A stretch of 22,265 nucleotides of DNA, taken from the NCBI GenBank assembly GCA_002342225.1, contig DDPO01000097.1, forward strand, positions 9,361 to 31,625. Reading direction: 5' to 3'. Position 1 is the first letter of the stretch, and each line of letters begins with the position of its first letter. Origin of the DNA: Bdellovibrionaceae bacterium UBA2466 (lineage in GTDB: Bacteria > Bdellovibrionota > FAC87 > UBA2466). Shown here in pieces: positions 1 to 7,130 of the stretch. Under the pieces are notes generated by a model. It ran no database searches, was not told the DNA's origin, and worked only from the letters and a program-made list of their open reading frames with translations. A program made the position numbers and the translations under genes.

Positions 1-785
1 TCTTGATCAACATGAGCTACGCTTTCAAATTGTGATTTTAATTTATCAATCGCATTTTCAACTACGAAAGATTTTCCAGACCAGTTAAGTAGGCCCTCGT
101 CGTTGTAATCATTCCCTATGGCCACTGTTTCAAGTCTTGAAAACCCCAACTTCTCAGCCAAATATTGACTGGTTAAATCTTTGGCAGCTCTTTTTGAGAA
201 AACTTCAACCCAAATAGATTGGTGATCAAAGGGAGATGTTGCTCGAACGACATTAAGGCTTCTCAAAGAATCTTTGATTACAGAATAAACTCCCTCACTT
301 TGTTCAGGTCGCAACACTCCCAAAAATTGGGTAGCAAGTTTCGGAAGGGTTCCTGACAAACCCATCTTAGAATAAGACCCGTAGTGCTGCTTCCTAAACT
401 CAAAATCTAAATTTTCAAGTCCGGTCGCAAAAAACTGAAAAAAATGATTGTTCGGAATGGGCTCATGAACCATAAAATCGATGAAGTTTTCCTTGAAACA
501 CTTAAATGTCTCATCAATAGAACTTTGATTCATGTGGTGACTCACCAAAATTTTTTGAGTTGGCCAATGAATTAAGCCCGCACCCGTTGTAAAAATGACG
601 TAATCAACTGGAAAATCAGAAGAGATCACTTTACGAGCTGAATAAAGATTTCGTCCGGTTGCTATGACTCTAACAATCCCATTTTCAGACAACCGTTTCA
701 AGGCCTCTCGGTTTTTTTGAGAAACGAGACCATCATGCGTAGCGAGGGTCCCATCAAAATCGGTGATGAAAATTTTATTTGCCAT
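1..785 (-). CDS. HAD-IIB (Cof-type) phosphatase, 3' end outside window
   Basis: The frame is open from an ATG at 785 to the window edge (261 codons plus 2 nt). Haloacid dehalogenase signatures appear in order. Motif I is ITDFDGTLATHDG, with Asp9 as the predicted nucleophile and Asp11 as the general acid. A motif II-like FTTGAG lies near residue 65. A Lys-containing SKRAAKDL sits where motif III is expected, and GNDYNDEG is the motif IV metal-binding acidic pair. The long stretch between motifs II and III fits a C2-type cap, hence HAD-IIB (Cof/YbiV/SPP group), cytosolic enzymes that dephosphorylate sugar phosphates or similar small substrates. The exact substrate cannot be told. The protein stops around the conserved VVENAIDKLK segment, so probably only about 10-20 C-terminal residues are missing. 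No good Shine-Dalgarno lies directly upstream; a GAAGG about 15 nt away is too distant to be convincing. Confidence 0.85.
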   Translation of the reverse strand, partial: MANKIFITDFDGTLATHDGLVSQKNREALKRLSENGIVRVIATGRNLYSARKVISSDFPVDYVIFTTGAGLIHWPTQKILVSHHMNQSSIDETFKCFKENFIDFMVHEPIPNNHFFQFFATGLENLDFEFRKQHYGSYSKMGLSGTLPKLATQFLGVLRPEQSEGVYSVIKDSLRSLNVVRATSPFDHQSIWVEVFSKRAAKDLTSQYLAEKLGFSRLETVAIGNDYNDEGLLNWSGKSFVVENAIDKLKSQFESVAHVDQ

Positions 786-807
786 TTTGGGGGTGCTTGA
801 CCTTCGT

Positions 808-828
808 ATATTCAAGAGATATTCAAGA
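808..828. repeat. tandem 10-bp direct repeat in divergent gap (possible operator)
   Basis: ATATTCAAGA occurs at 808-817 and again at 819-828, so the period is 11 bp, one helical turn. The pair lies in the 79-bp gap between the divergent HAD gene and the outer-membrane-type gene. It overlaps the -35 and spacer region proposed for the latter. The spacing suits a regulator binding the same face of the helix twice, but no regulator gene is nearby and the function is inferred. Confidence 0.4.
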
Positions 829-839
829 CACGTTGTAAT
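811..839 (+). promoter_or_regulatory. candidate sigma70 promoter for the outer-membrane-type gene
   Basis: TTCAAG (811-816), a 17-nt spacer and TGTAAT (834-839, five of six matches to TATAAT) precede the ATG at 865. The expected start near 846 leaves a leader of about 19 nt carrying the GGAG ribosome site (854-857). The -35 match is poor, and the direct repeat overlaps it. Confidence 0.35.
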
Positions 840-864
840 TTACTTCTTTTTCTGGAGTCAAGAA

Positions 865-1422
865 ATGCACTATTTATTTATCAATTTAATCGCTCTTACT
901 TTTGTCGCAAACCTAAGCTTCGCCGCGGGAAAGCCCAGCCGAACTGTAGCCTCTTCGACGCTGGAGAGCATCTCAAGTGAACCGCTAACTGACACATACT
1001 TACAAACAGGTTTTGTACTGCCCATTCTTCCAAACAATGGTGAAACCGGATTCGGAATTAGTTTTGGTGTTTTAACTCAAACCGACATCTCTCCACGGCT
1101 TCTTGTCGGGGGTGATTTTGGATTGCATTTTTGGGGCAAAATCTCAGGAACCAGCAACACTACAGGGCTCCAACTCACCCCAACTGCAATATATAACTTT
1201 GCTAGCTCTTCAAAATTGGCCCCTTACTTTGGACTTTCGGCAGGACCATATTTGGAATTCGGAGGTTTAACTGGAACTGAAGCCAATTTTCTGTTGGTTT
1301 TTCGGCCCGGCGTAAACTGGAATGTCAGCAAAAAAATGGGAATCAATGGCGAAGCTAAGTTCGGCAGCTACGCTGGAGCTTTAATAGTTATGCCTTTAGT
1401 TAATTTAAATATTTACCTCTAG
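865..1422 (+). CDS. putative outer-membrane beta-barrel protein, unknown function
   Basis: This is a 185-residue protein. The frame is open further upstream to 763, but that extension runs back into the divergent HAD gene. The ATG at 865 has a GGAG ribosome site seven bases upstream and begins a typical Sec signal peptide: MHYLFINLIALTFVANLSFA with cleavage expected after the final Ala. The mature part is rich in Gly, aromatic residues and alternating hydrophobic residues, with stretches such as ETGFGISFGVL, PRLLVGGDFGLHFWG and YFGLSAGPYLEF. These resemble the antiparallel strands of small OmpA- or OmpW-like porins. No enzyme motif is visible, and the C-terminus (NLNIYL) ends in Leu rather than the usual Phe. 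I do not recognise the exact family. It ends 11 bp from the convergent ggt stop. Confidence 0.6.
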   Translation: MHYLFINLIALTFVANLSFAAGKPSRTVASSTLESISSEPLTDTYLQTGFVLPILPNNGETGFGISFGVLTQTDISPRLLVGGDFGLHFWGKISGTSNTTGLQLTPTAIYNFASSSKLAPYFGLSAGPYLEFGGLTGTEANFLLVFRPGVNWNVSKKMGINGEAKFGSYAGALIVMPLVNLNIYL

Positions 1423-1433
1423 AACCCGCTTTT

Positions 1434-3200
1434 TCAATAGGCCTCAGCTCCTCCTTCATCTCGAGGGTCAAACACCGCCATTACTTTGCCATCTGACTCG
1501 AGTTGAACCGCTTGCGTGATTGCGCTCCAAGGAGCTGTTCGAACTTTCTCTCCGAGAGATTCCAACGATTGCTTGAGACTCTCGGATTGCCCCTTTTCTA
1601 GGTCGAGAAAATCGGGCTTCCATTGTTGATGAATTCGCGGAGCAAAAACCGACTTTTTTAAATCTCCCGGAAAAACAAAAAGACTGTTTAGAATAACCTG
1701 AAAAACGCTCGTTGTAATTCTGGATCCTCCGGCAGCCCCTACCACTAAAATGGGACGCCCCTCCCGCAGAACAATCGTTGGGGACATACTCGAAGCGGGT
1801 CTTTTATTGGGTGCTATTTCATTAGCCTTCTCACCTGTGAGTCCATAAATATTCATAGCTCCGGGTTTGGCGCTAAAATCATCCATTTCATCATTCAAAA
1901 AAACTCCAGTGCCAGGAACTATCACACAAGCACCAAAAGAATCGTTGATAGTCAAAGTGCTAGCAACTGCATTTCCTTCAGCATCAATAACACTTAGATG
2001 TGTAGTGTGTGTTTTGTCTTCAAAGAATTCAGTCCCTTTGATTTCCGAAGATGGTGTAGCTTTTTCCAGTGAAATTGTCTTACTTAATGCTTCTATGGAA
2101 CTATCCGAAACAAGTTCGGAATAATCCATCTTAAAAAAATCGGGGTCCCCAACTAGTTTACTACGATTGGCATAGCCCCTTTTTAATATCTCTGAGATCA
2201 AATGCAGGTATTGAGGGGTTTGTCGGGTCAATTCTTCAATTGGAAAACGCTCAAGAATTTTTAGTCCTTGAAGGATCAAAACCCCGCCAGCACTAGGGGG
2301 AGGAGAACTGACCAATGTAAATTTTTTAAATGAACCCTCTATCGGTTTTCTAAATTTCACTTTGTAATTTCTCAAATCTTTGTCCGATAAAATCCCCTGA
2401 TGTTCTTTCATATAGCGAATGATCTGCTGCGCTGTTTTACCAGTTTTAAATTCTTGATTGCCATTTTGGGCGATTCGGCGAAGTGTGTTGGCTAAATCTT
2501 TCTGGATGAGTATTTGCCCTGATTTTATCGGTTTGCCATCGGGGAAAAAGAGTTTGGAAGCTTCTAAATCTCGCTCTAAACAATCTTTTTTTTCAATGAC
2601 ATGTTTTTCCAACGATGGATAGACTTTAAAGCCCCGAAAAGCCAACTCAACTGCGGGGGCCACGAGTCGCCTCCAAGGTATCTTTCCCCATTTCTTGTGA
2701 ATCGCGTAGAGGCCAGATACAAAGCCGGGAGTCGCCACACTCAAAGGTCCTATCACGCTTAAATCTGGGACCACCTCTCCTTTTTTATCAAGGTACATAT
2801 CTCGATGAGCTTTTTCGGGGGCGGTTTCTCTAAAGTCCACAAAGTGTGCCTCTGGCTTTTGACCCGATAAGTAAGCTGTCATGAAACCACCTCCGCCCAA
2901 CCCAGCAGAATGAGGCCTCTCAACAGCGAGTACAAATGCTGTTGCAATAGCAGCATCCACGATATTTCCACCTGACTTTAAAATATCTAAACCTGCCTTC
3001 GATGCATGAGTACCTCCTGAAGCCACAGCAGCTTTCACTCCAACAGCCGAACAACAATCTGGGGTTCTGCCCCATCTATCAAACTCAATGTGTCTCTCGG
3101 AGTAATTGGTACCGTCTTGGTCTTCCCGATTTTTAGACTGATTACTCTGGCATCCAGCTAGTAAAAGTGCACAAATAACTAAAAGGGTGAGTTGTTTCAT
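1434..3200 (-). CDS. ggt: gamma-glutamyltranspeptidase, predicted lipoprotein
   Basis: Gamma-glutamyltranspeptidase removes the gamma-glutamyl group of glutathione and related peptides by hydrolysis or transfer, outside the inner membrane. The proenzyme cleaves itself before a Thr that becomes the N-terminal nucleophile. Here that site is THTTHLSV (about residue 400), followed by family landmarks FLNDEMDDFSAKPG, SSMSPTIV and GAAGGSRI (oxyanion and substrate binding). The large-subunit part has GLGGGGFM. The length (588 residues) is normal and all key residues seem present. An in-frame ATG at 3224 would add eight residues. I prefer 3200 because MKQLTLLVICALLLAGC is then a compact lipoprotein signal with lipobox LAGC, and because a promoter-like element sits right before it. 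Neither start has a Shine-Dalgarno. It diverges from the nitrilase-family gene, with 38 bp between start codons. Confidence 0.92.
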   Translation of the reverse strand: MKQLTLLVICALLLAGCQSNQSKNREDQDGTNYSERHIEFDRWGRTPDCCSAVGVKAAVASGGTHASKAGLDILKSGGNIVDAAIATAFVLAVERPHSAGLGGGGFMTAYLSGQKPEAHFVDFRETAPEKAHRDMYLDKKGEVVPDLSVIGPLSVATPGFVSGLYAIHKKWGKIPWRRLVAPAVELAFRGFKVYPSLEKHVIEKKDCLERDLEASKLFFPDGKPIKSGQILIQKDLANTLRRIAQNGNQEFKTGKTAQQIIRYMKEHQGILSDKDLRNYKVKFRKPIEGSFKKFTLVSSPPPSAGGVLILQGLKILERFPIEELTRQTPQYLHLISEILKRGYANRSKLVGDPDFFKMDYSELVSDSSIEALSKTISLEKATPSSEIKGTEFFEDKTHTTHLSVIDAEGNAVASTLTINDSFGACVIVPGTGVFLNDEMDDFSAKPGAMNIYGLTGEKANEIAPNKRPASSMSPTIVLREGRPILVVGAAGGSRITTSVFQVILNSLFVFPGDLKKSVFAPRIHQQWKPDFLDLEKGQSESLKQSLESLGEKVRTAPWSAITQAVQLESDGKVMAVFDPRDEGGAEAY

Positions 3201-3206
3201 GCTATT

Positions 3207-3235
3207 AAAGTACTGATAACACATTCAGGTGGCAA
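3207..3235 (-). promoter_or_regulatory. candidate promoter for ggt, 6 nt before its ATG
   Basis: On the minus strand, TTGCCA (3235-3230, five of six to consensus), a 17-nt spacer and TACTTT (3212-3207, three of six) are followed by six bases and then the ATG at 3200. Transcription would then begin at or beside the start codon, which fits the lack of a ribosome site. The -35 overlaps the AGGTGG ribosome site of the divergent gene. The weak -10 keeps confidence low. Confidence 0.35.
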
Positions 3236-3238
3236 CCG

Positions 3239-4048
3239 ATGAAAATCTCAATCGCACAAGTCATTTCCCATGCGGACCTCGAGAAAAATCTCAGATCCAT
3301 GGAACAGTTTATTTCGACTTCCAAACAAGCGGGCGCAGAGATCGTTATTTTCCCTGAAATGGCCTACTTTTCCGGTAAAAAACCGGATTGGAAACCAGTC
3401 ACAGCTCAATTTAAAGAGATCACGGGACAATTTTGCGAGCTTGCAAAAAAATACTCGGTGGCCCTTATTCCAGGGACTGTTCGTGAACCCAGTCCAAACC
3501 CCGACAAATTTTTTAATACTCTACTTTTTATCGATGAAAAGGGTACGGTTTTAACGCAATACCGAAAACTTTTTCTCTACAAGGCCAATCTTACCGACAG
3601 GTCATACGATGAAACCGAATACTCCACCGAAGGGTGTGAAATTGTCACGGTTTCTTGGCACGGAATTACGTGGGGTCTTGCTATCTGCTTCGACTTAAGA
3701 TTCCCTGAGCTTTTTAGATCTTTAAAAAAACGAGGGGCTCAGGTTGTTGTGCTTCCTTCGGCTTTCACCGTGCCGACAGGTCAAGCACATTGGGAAGTGC
3801 TCATCAGGGCACGAGCCATTGAAAATCAACTGTTTTTTGTAGCTCCTGGGCTCACCGGCATCTCCGGAGACGGTTCAGCAAAATACGGCCACTCCATTGC
3901 AGTTTCACCGTGGGGTAATGTAATTGAAAATCTGGGCGATAGTGAAAATACAAAGTCCATCGAGATAGATCTTTCCGAAATAAGTACCGCTGAAAGCAAA
4001 GTTCCTGCCTGGAACTGTCGTCGTGAAGAGCTTTTTAAAATCTCATAG
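3239..4048 (+). CDS. carbon-nitrogen hydrolase, Nit1-like amidase
   Basis: This 269-residue, cytosolic-looking protein belongs to the nitrilase superfamily. The Glu-Lys-Cys triad is visible as Glu40 (IVIFPEMAY), Lys110 (QYRKLFLY) and Cys150 (GLAICFDLRFPELFR). The block SAFTVPTGQAHWEVL plus RARAIENQ and the later GHSIAVSPWGNVI resemble the Nit1/YbeM branch. Some members of that branch hydrolyse deaminated glutathione, a side product of transaminases, to alpha-ketoglutarate and Cys-Gly. The related omega-amidase (Nit2) branch is the main alternative. The start has an AGGTGG ribosome site (3227-3232) six bases upstream. Its divergent neighbour is ggt, another enzyme of glutathione turnover, which supports but does not prove the Nit1 reading. 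Confidence 0.88.
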   Translation: MKISIAQVISHADLEKNLRSMEQFISTSKQAGAEIVIFPEMAYFSGKKPDWKPVTAQFKEITGQFCELAKKYSVALIPGTVREPSPNPDKFFNTLLFIDEKGTVLTQYRKLFLYKANLTDRSYDETEYSTEGCEIVTVSWHGITWGLAICFDLRFPELFRSLKKRGAQVVVLPSAFTVPTGQAHWEVLIRARAIENQLFFVAPGLTGISGDGSAKYGHSIAVSPWGNVIENLGDSENTKSIEIDLSEISTAESKVPAWNCRREELFKIS

Positions 4049-4053
4049 ATTTT
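4037..4053 (+). terminator. weak AT-rich hairpin at end of the amidase gene
   Basis: AAAATCT (4037-4043) and AGATTTT (4047-4053) form a perfect 7-bp inverted repeat around a 3-nt loop, overlapping the TAG stop at 4046. It ends in four T. The stem has only one G-C pair and the loop is tight, so termination would be inefficient. It is the only hairpin seen between this gene and the long downstream operon. The rest of the 79-bp gap holds a TATAAA (4095-4100) that could be a -10 element but lacks a matching -35. Confidence 0.25.
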
Positions 4054-4127
4054 GACGTCTAATGCCTTTCCGATCCACATAACACCTGATAACTTATAAA
4101 GACTTTCTTGTTGAGGAGCTAAACACT

Positions 4128-6170
4128 ATGACCATCATGCTTTGGACACTAGTTTTCGTTGCTGCGATCGGATTTTTTGCCTTCCAAATGAAGGGTCGAA
4201 TTATCGTCCTTCTCAAAGCCAGACGCGATGATGGAAGAGACTACTCCAGAGCCACATGGGGAAAACGTCTTAAAAACATGATGGTTTATGGAGTATTTCA
4301 GAAGAAATTTTTTCGAGGTGAACAACCTGCCGGCATCATGCATGTGATCGTATTCTGGGGATTTACTGTTCTCTCCTTGCAGGTCATTACAATGTTCACT
4401 CGGGGTTGGTTTCCTAACTTCGCCCTCCCCTTTCTAAGTATCCATTTCCTAGGGGGTCCTTACGCCCTTTTAAAAGATGTTTTCCAAATCTCGGTGATGG
4501 CAGGTGTGCTCTTGGGCCTTTACCGTTGGACTATCTCAAAGCCCAAACGACTTTTTGGTATTCTCCCTGCTGAGGAAAAACTTCACAAACAAAGTCACTT
4601 TGAAGCTAAACTCATTCTCACATTTATTTTTACGATCATGCTATCTGGGTTTTTATACGATGCTGGAAGGTTGGTAGTACACCAAACCGATATGGATGTG
4701 ATTGCCGAAGCCAAATGGCAACCCATTACTGCATTGATAGCCGGACTTCTTCCAAACAATATTGAACAAGCCGATCGAGTGGCCCAACTCGCGTGGTGGG
4801 TACACAACCTAATTATTTTGGCTTTTTTAAACCTTCTTCCCCGTTCCAAGCATTTCCATATTATCACAGCTATGGCTAACGTATTTTTGGGACGAATCGA
4901 ACCCAAAGGGAGACTCCACAAAAAAGATTATACTGCGGATGGAGCGATTTTTGGTCGTTCTCAGATTAACCAGTTTTCTTGGAAGCAAGTTTTAGACATG
5001 TACAGTTGCACCGAGTGTGGTCGTTGCTCTGCTGTTTGTCCTGCGGCTGCTACCGGAAAGGCACTAGCGCCTCGGCAGTTTCTTTTAAATCTAAGAGACT
5101 CCCTTTATGAAAACCAAAATAACATTATTGCTGGAAAAACAGAGTTTGATACGGTTGTAGGAGATGGCAAAGCAGTTATCGATGAAGTTGTTTGGTCGTG
5201 TGTCACTTGTCGTGCTTGTGAAGAGGCTTGCCCAGTTAATATTGAGTACGTCGATAAAATCGTTGATATTAGGCAACATCTTACTCAAGAAGCTTCCCGA
5301 TTTCCAAGTGAACTCAATCGAACATTCCAAGGTCTTGAAAGAAACTCAAACCCTTGGGGTATTAGCTCAGCTGAGAGATTTGCATGGGCCGACGGGCTCA
5401 ACGTGCCGACTATGGCAGAAAACTCCAAAGCTGAATATCTTTACTACGTAGGTTGTGGCGGATGTTTTGACAATAATCATAAAAAATCGGCTCAAGCACT
5501 CACAAAAATTCTCAACGAATCCAAAGTTAGTTACGCTGTCTTAGGTAGCGAAGAAACTTGTAATGGAGAGACAGCTCGTAGACTCGGTAATGAATATCTT
5601 TTTCAATCAATGGCTGAAACTTTGACCCAAAAAATTAACAGCTATGGAGCAAAAAAAATTATCACTAATTGCCCTCACTGTTTTAACACGCTCAAAAACG
5701 ATTACCCAGAAATGGGCGGAAATTGGGAAGTTCATAATGCTTCCGATTTTGTGAATAATCTGGTTTCGGACGGTAAGCTCAAAGTTAAAAACGATATGAA
5801 TAAGCGAGTTGTCTATCACGACTCTTGTTACAATGCTCGATATAATGATGTCGTAGAACAACCTCGTGATCTCATCCAAAAAGTAACGGGTCAAAATGCC
5901 ATTGAGATGACCATGAACAAAAAAGAGGCAACCTGCTGCGGAGCCGGCGGTGGAATGATGTGGATGGAGGAGAAAAAAGAGCAGCGAGTTAATATGATGA
6001 GAACTGACCAAGCGCTGGAACAAAAGCCAGATGTAATCGGAGTATCTTGTCCTTTCTGTCGAGTCATGATGAGCAGTGGGGTCAATGAAAAAGGTCTGGG
6101 GGAACAAGTCCAAGTGATGGATGTGATGGAAATGGTGGCTCAGAACATGGAAGTTACTCCAAAAGCGTAA
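4128..6170 (+). CDS. membrane-bound Fe-S oxidoreductase (NarI-like membrane part + 2x4Fe-4S + CCG domains)
   Basis: This 680-residue protein probably passes electrons to the quinone pool. The N-terminal third (about residues 1-255) has five or so hydrophobic segments, near 5-20, 70-92, 116-132, 161-178 and 224-238. His residues H72 and H226 suggest a heme-b, NarI-like domain. Then follow two cluster motifs: CTECGRCSAVCP (C294, C297, C300, C304) and CVTCRACEEACP (C358, C361, C364, C368). The C-terminal half carries two cysteine-rich domains of the heterodisulfide-reductase/GlpC type: YYVGCGGC, TCNGETARRLGNEYLF and NCPHCFNTL, then YHDSCYNARY, TCCGAGGGMMW and SCPFCRVMM. The first domain has Cys-Asn where the second has Cys-Cys, as seen in this family. 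FadF-type relatives oxidise electron-transfer flavoprotein; that role is inference because no etf genes are in the window. GAGGAG (4113-4118) is the ribosome site. Probable first gene of the long operon. Confidence 0.85.
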   Translation: MTIMLWTLVFVAAIGFFAFQMKGRIIVLLKARRDDGRDYSRATWGKRLKNMMVYGVFQKKFFRGEQPAGIMHVIVFWGFTVLSLQVITMFTRGWFPNFALPFLSIHFLGGPYALLKDVFQISVMAGVLLGLYRWTISKPKRLFGILPAEEKLHKQSHFEAKLILTFIFTIMLSGFLYDAGRLVVHQTDMDVIAEAKWQPITALIAGLLPNNIEQADRVAQLAWWVHNLIILAFLNLLPRSKHFHIITAMANVFLGRIEPKGRLHKKDYTADGAIFGRSQINQFSWKQVLDMYSCTECGRCSAVCPAAATGKALAPRQFLLNLRDSLYENQNNIIAGKTEFDTVVGDGKAVIDEVVWSCVTCRACEEACPVNIEYVDKIVDIRQHLTQEASRFPSELNRTFQGLERNSNPWGISSAERFAWADGLNVPTMAENSKAEYLYYVGCGGCFDNNHKKSAQALTKILNESKVSYAVLGSEETCNGETARRLGNEYLFQSMAETLTQKINSYGAKKIITNCPHCFNTLKNDYPEMGGNWEVHNASDFVNNLVSDGKLKVKNDMNKRVVYHDSCYNARYNDVVEQPRDLIQKVTGQNAIEMTMNKKEATCCGAGGGMMWMEEKKEQRVNMMRTDQALEQKPDVIGVSCPFCRVMMSSGVNEKGLGEQVQVMDVMEMVAQNMEVTPKA

Positions 6171-7088
6171 ATGATGACCAATCAAAGTAGTTCAGTCGTC
6201 ACGATCGATTGTCATTACCTCAAGCCCAAATTTGCTGCTGCTTTCTTACTCATTCATAAAGGCAGGGCTACTTTCATCGAGAACAATACCACCCACGCGG
6301 TTCCTCACCTTTTGAACGCCCTTGAAAAATATGAAATACAACCCGAGAAGGTCGATTATTTAATCGTCACCCATGCACACTTGGACCACGCAGGAGGAAC
6401 TTCGGCTTTATTGGATCAATTCAAAAATGCCAAAGTCGTCGCACATCCCAAAGCAGCGAAAACGCTATGTAGTCCAGAGAGACTAATTCAAAGTGCAAAA
6501 AAGGTTTACGGTTCGGGCCCCTTCGAAAAGCTTTATGGTGAAATAAAGCCGCTTCCTGAAACGAGAGTTCTGCGAGTGAATGACGGGGAGTCTTTAACCT
6601 GGGGTGAGCGAAAATTTAGTTTCATCTACACTCTGGGTCACGCAAGTCATCATATCTGTGTACATGACTCAGCCACAGAGGGGGTTTTCACTGGAGATGC
6701 ATTTGGACTTTACTATCCTGAAATTCAAGGCAAAGATCTTTTTATTCTACCGTCGACAAGCCCCATCGATTACGACCCTATTGAGGCCAAAAAGAGTGTA
6801 GAGGCCATTTTAAACCTTCATCCGAAAACACTTTTTTTGACCCACTTCGGGGAAGTGTCTAGGGTTCAAGAAGCCAAGAATGAGCTACTAAAAAACTTAG
6901 ATATCCACGAAGCTTTATACCATTGGGCAAAGGCGAATCTTCAATTGGGCGATGAGTTAAGTAAAGTTGTCGAAAATAGACTAAAAAATACTTACTCCAA
7001 TCGGGCTCAATTCCTAAAACTTGATCTTGAGCTTAACGCCCAAGGGATTGCGTTTGCAGCGAGAAAACCCGTATCTCAAGGGCTTTGA
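6171..7088 (+). CDS. MBL-fold metallo-hydrolase
   Basis: This 305-residue metallo-beta-lactamase-fold protein has a full metal-binding set: THAHLDHAGG (H68, H70, D72, H73), GHASHH (H157), FTGDAFG (D176) and LTHFGE (H225), consistent with a dinuclear Zn or Fe centre. The last 75 residues are probably helical and could shape the substrate site. Substrates in this superfamily range from thioesters and lactones to phosphodiesters, and nothing here decides. There is no signal peptide, so it should be cytosolic. Its ATG follows the preceding TAA with no base between, and no good ribosome site is present, so it is probably translated by re-initiation after the Fe-S oxidoreductase. A second ATG three bases on is an equally possible start. 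The coupling suggests a shared pathway. Confidence 0.82.
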   Translation: MMTNQSSSVVTIDCHYLKPKFAAAFLLIHKGRATFIENNTTHAVPHLLNALEKYEIQPEKVDYLIVTHAHLDHAGGTSALLDQFKNAKVVAHPKAAKTLCSPERLIQSAKKVYGSGPFEKLYGEIKPLPETRVLRVNDGESLTWGERKFSFIYTLGHASHHICVHDSATEGVFTGDAFGLYYPEIQGKDLFILPSTSPIDYDPIEAKKSVEAILNLHPKTLFLTHFGEVSRVQEAKNELLKNLDIHEALYHWAKANLQLGDELSKVVENRLKNTYSNRAQFLKLDLELNAQGIAFAARKPVSQGL

Positions 7089-7089
7089 T

Positions 7090-7128
7090 GCGCCTTTACT
7101 AATATAGGGGGTTGAAGGTAAACTGCGC
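7090..7128 (+). promoter_or_regulatory. imperfect inverted repeat in the alaS leader
   Basis: GCGC-C-TTTAC (7090-7099) can pair with GTAAA-CT-GCGC (7118-7128): nine base pairs interrupted by a small internal bulge, with an 18-nt loop. It fills the 42-bp gap before alaS, and its right arm begins at the end of the GAAGG ribosome site (7114-7118). A fold here could affect translation initiation. E. coli AlaRS is known to repress its own gene by binding a palindrome near its promoter; a similar role here is inference. Confidence 0.3.
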
Positions 7129-7130
7129 TC

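Noticed and set aside
786..833. A sigma70 promoter for the HAD gene from the TTGAAT copies and TATACG on the minus strand.
   Set aside because: No pair has a 16-18 bp spacing; only the direct repeat itself is reported.
763..864. Upstream extension of the outer-membrane-type gene to an ATG at 763.
   Set aside because: It would overlap the start of the divergent HAD gene, lacks a ribosome site, and bury the clear signal peptide that begins at 865.
1420..1440. A bidirectional terminator between the convergent outer-membrane-type gene and ggt.
   Set aside because: The 11-bp gap and its flanks contain a short T-run but no stem that could form a convincing hairpin.
5607..6185. A 192-codon open frame on the minus strand opposite the Fe-S oxidoreductase.
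   Set aside because: The protein is low-complexity (His, Phe and Ile rich), matches no family, and is a codon-bias shadow of the well-supported plus-strand gene.
7085..7108. A promoter for alaS built from TTGATG and TATAGG or TAATAT.
   Set aside because: The spacing is 9-12 bp, too short for a sigma70 promoter, so co-transcription from upstream is more likely.
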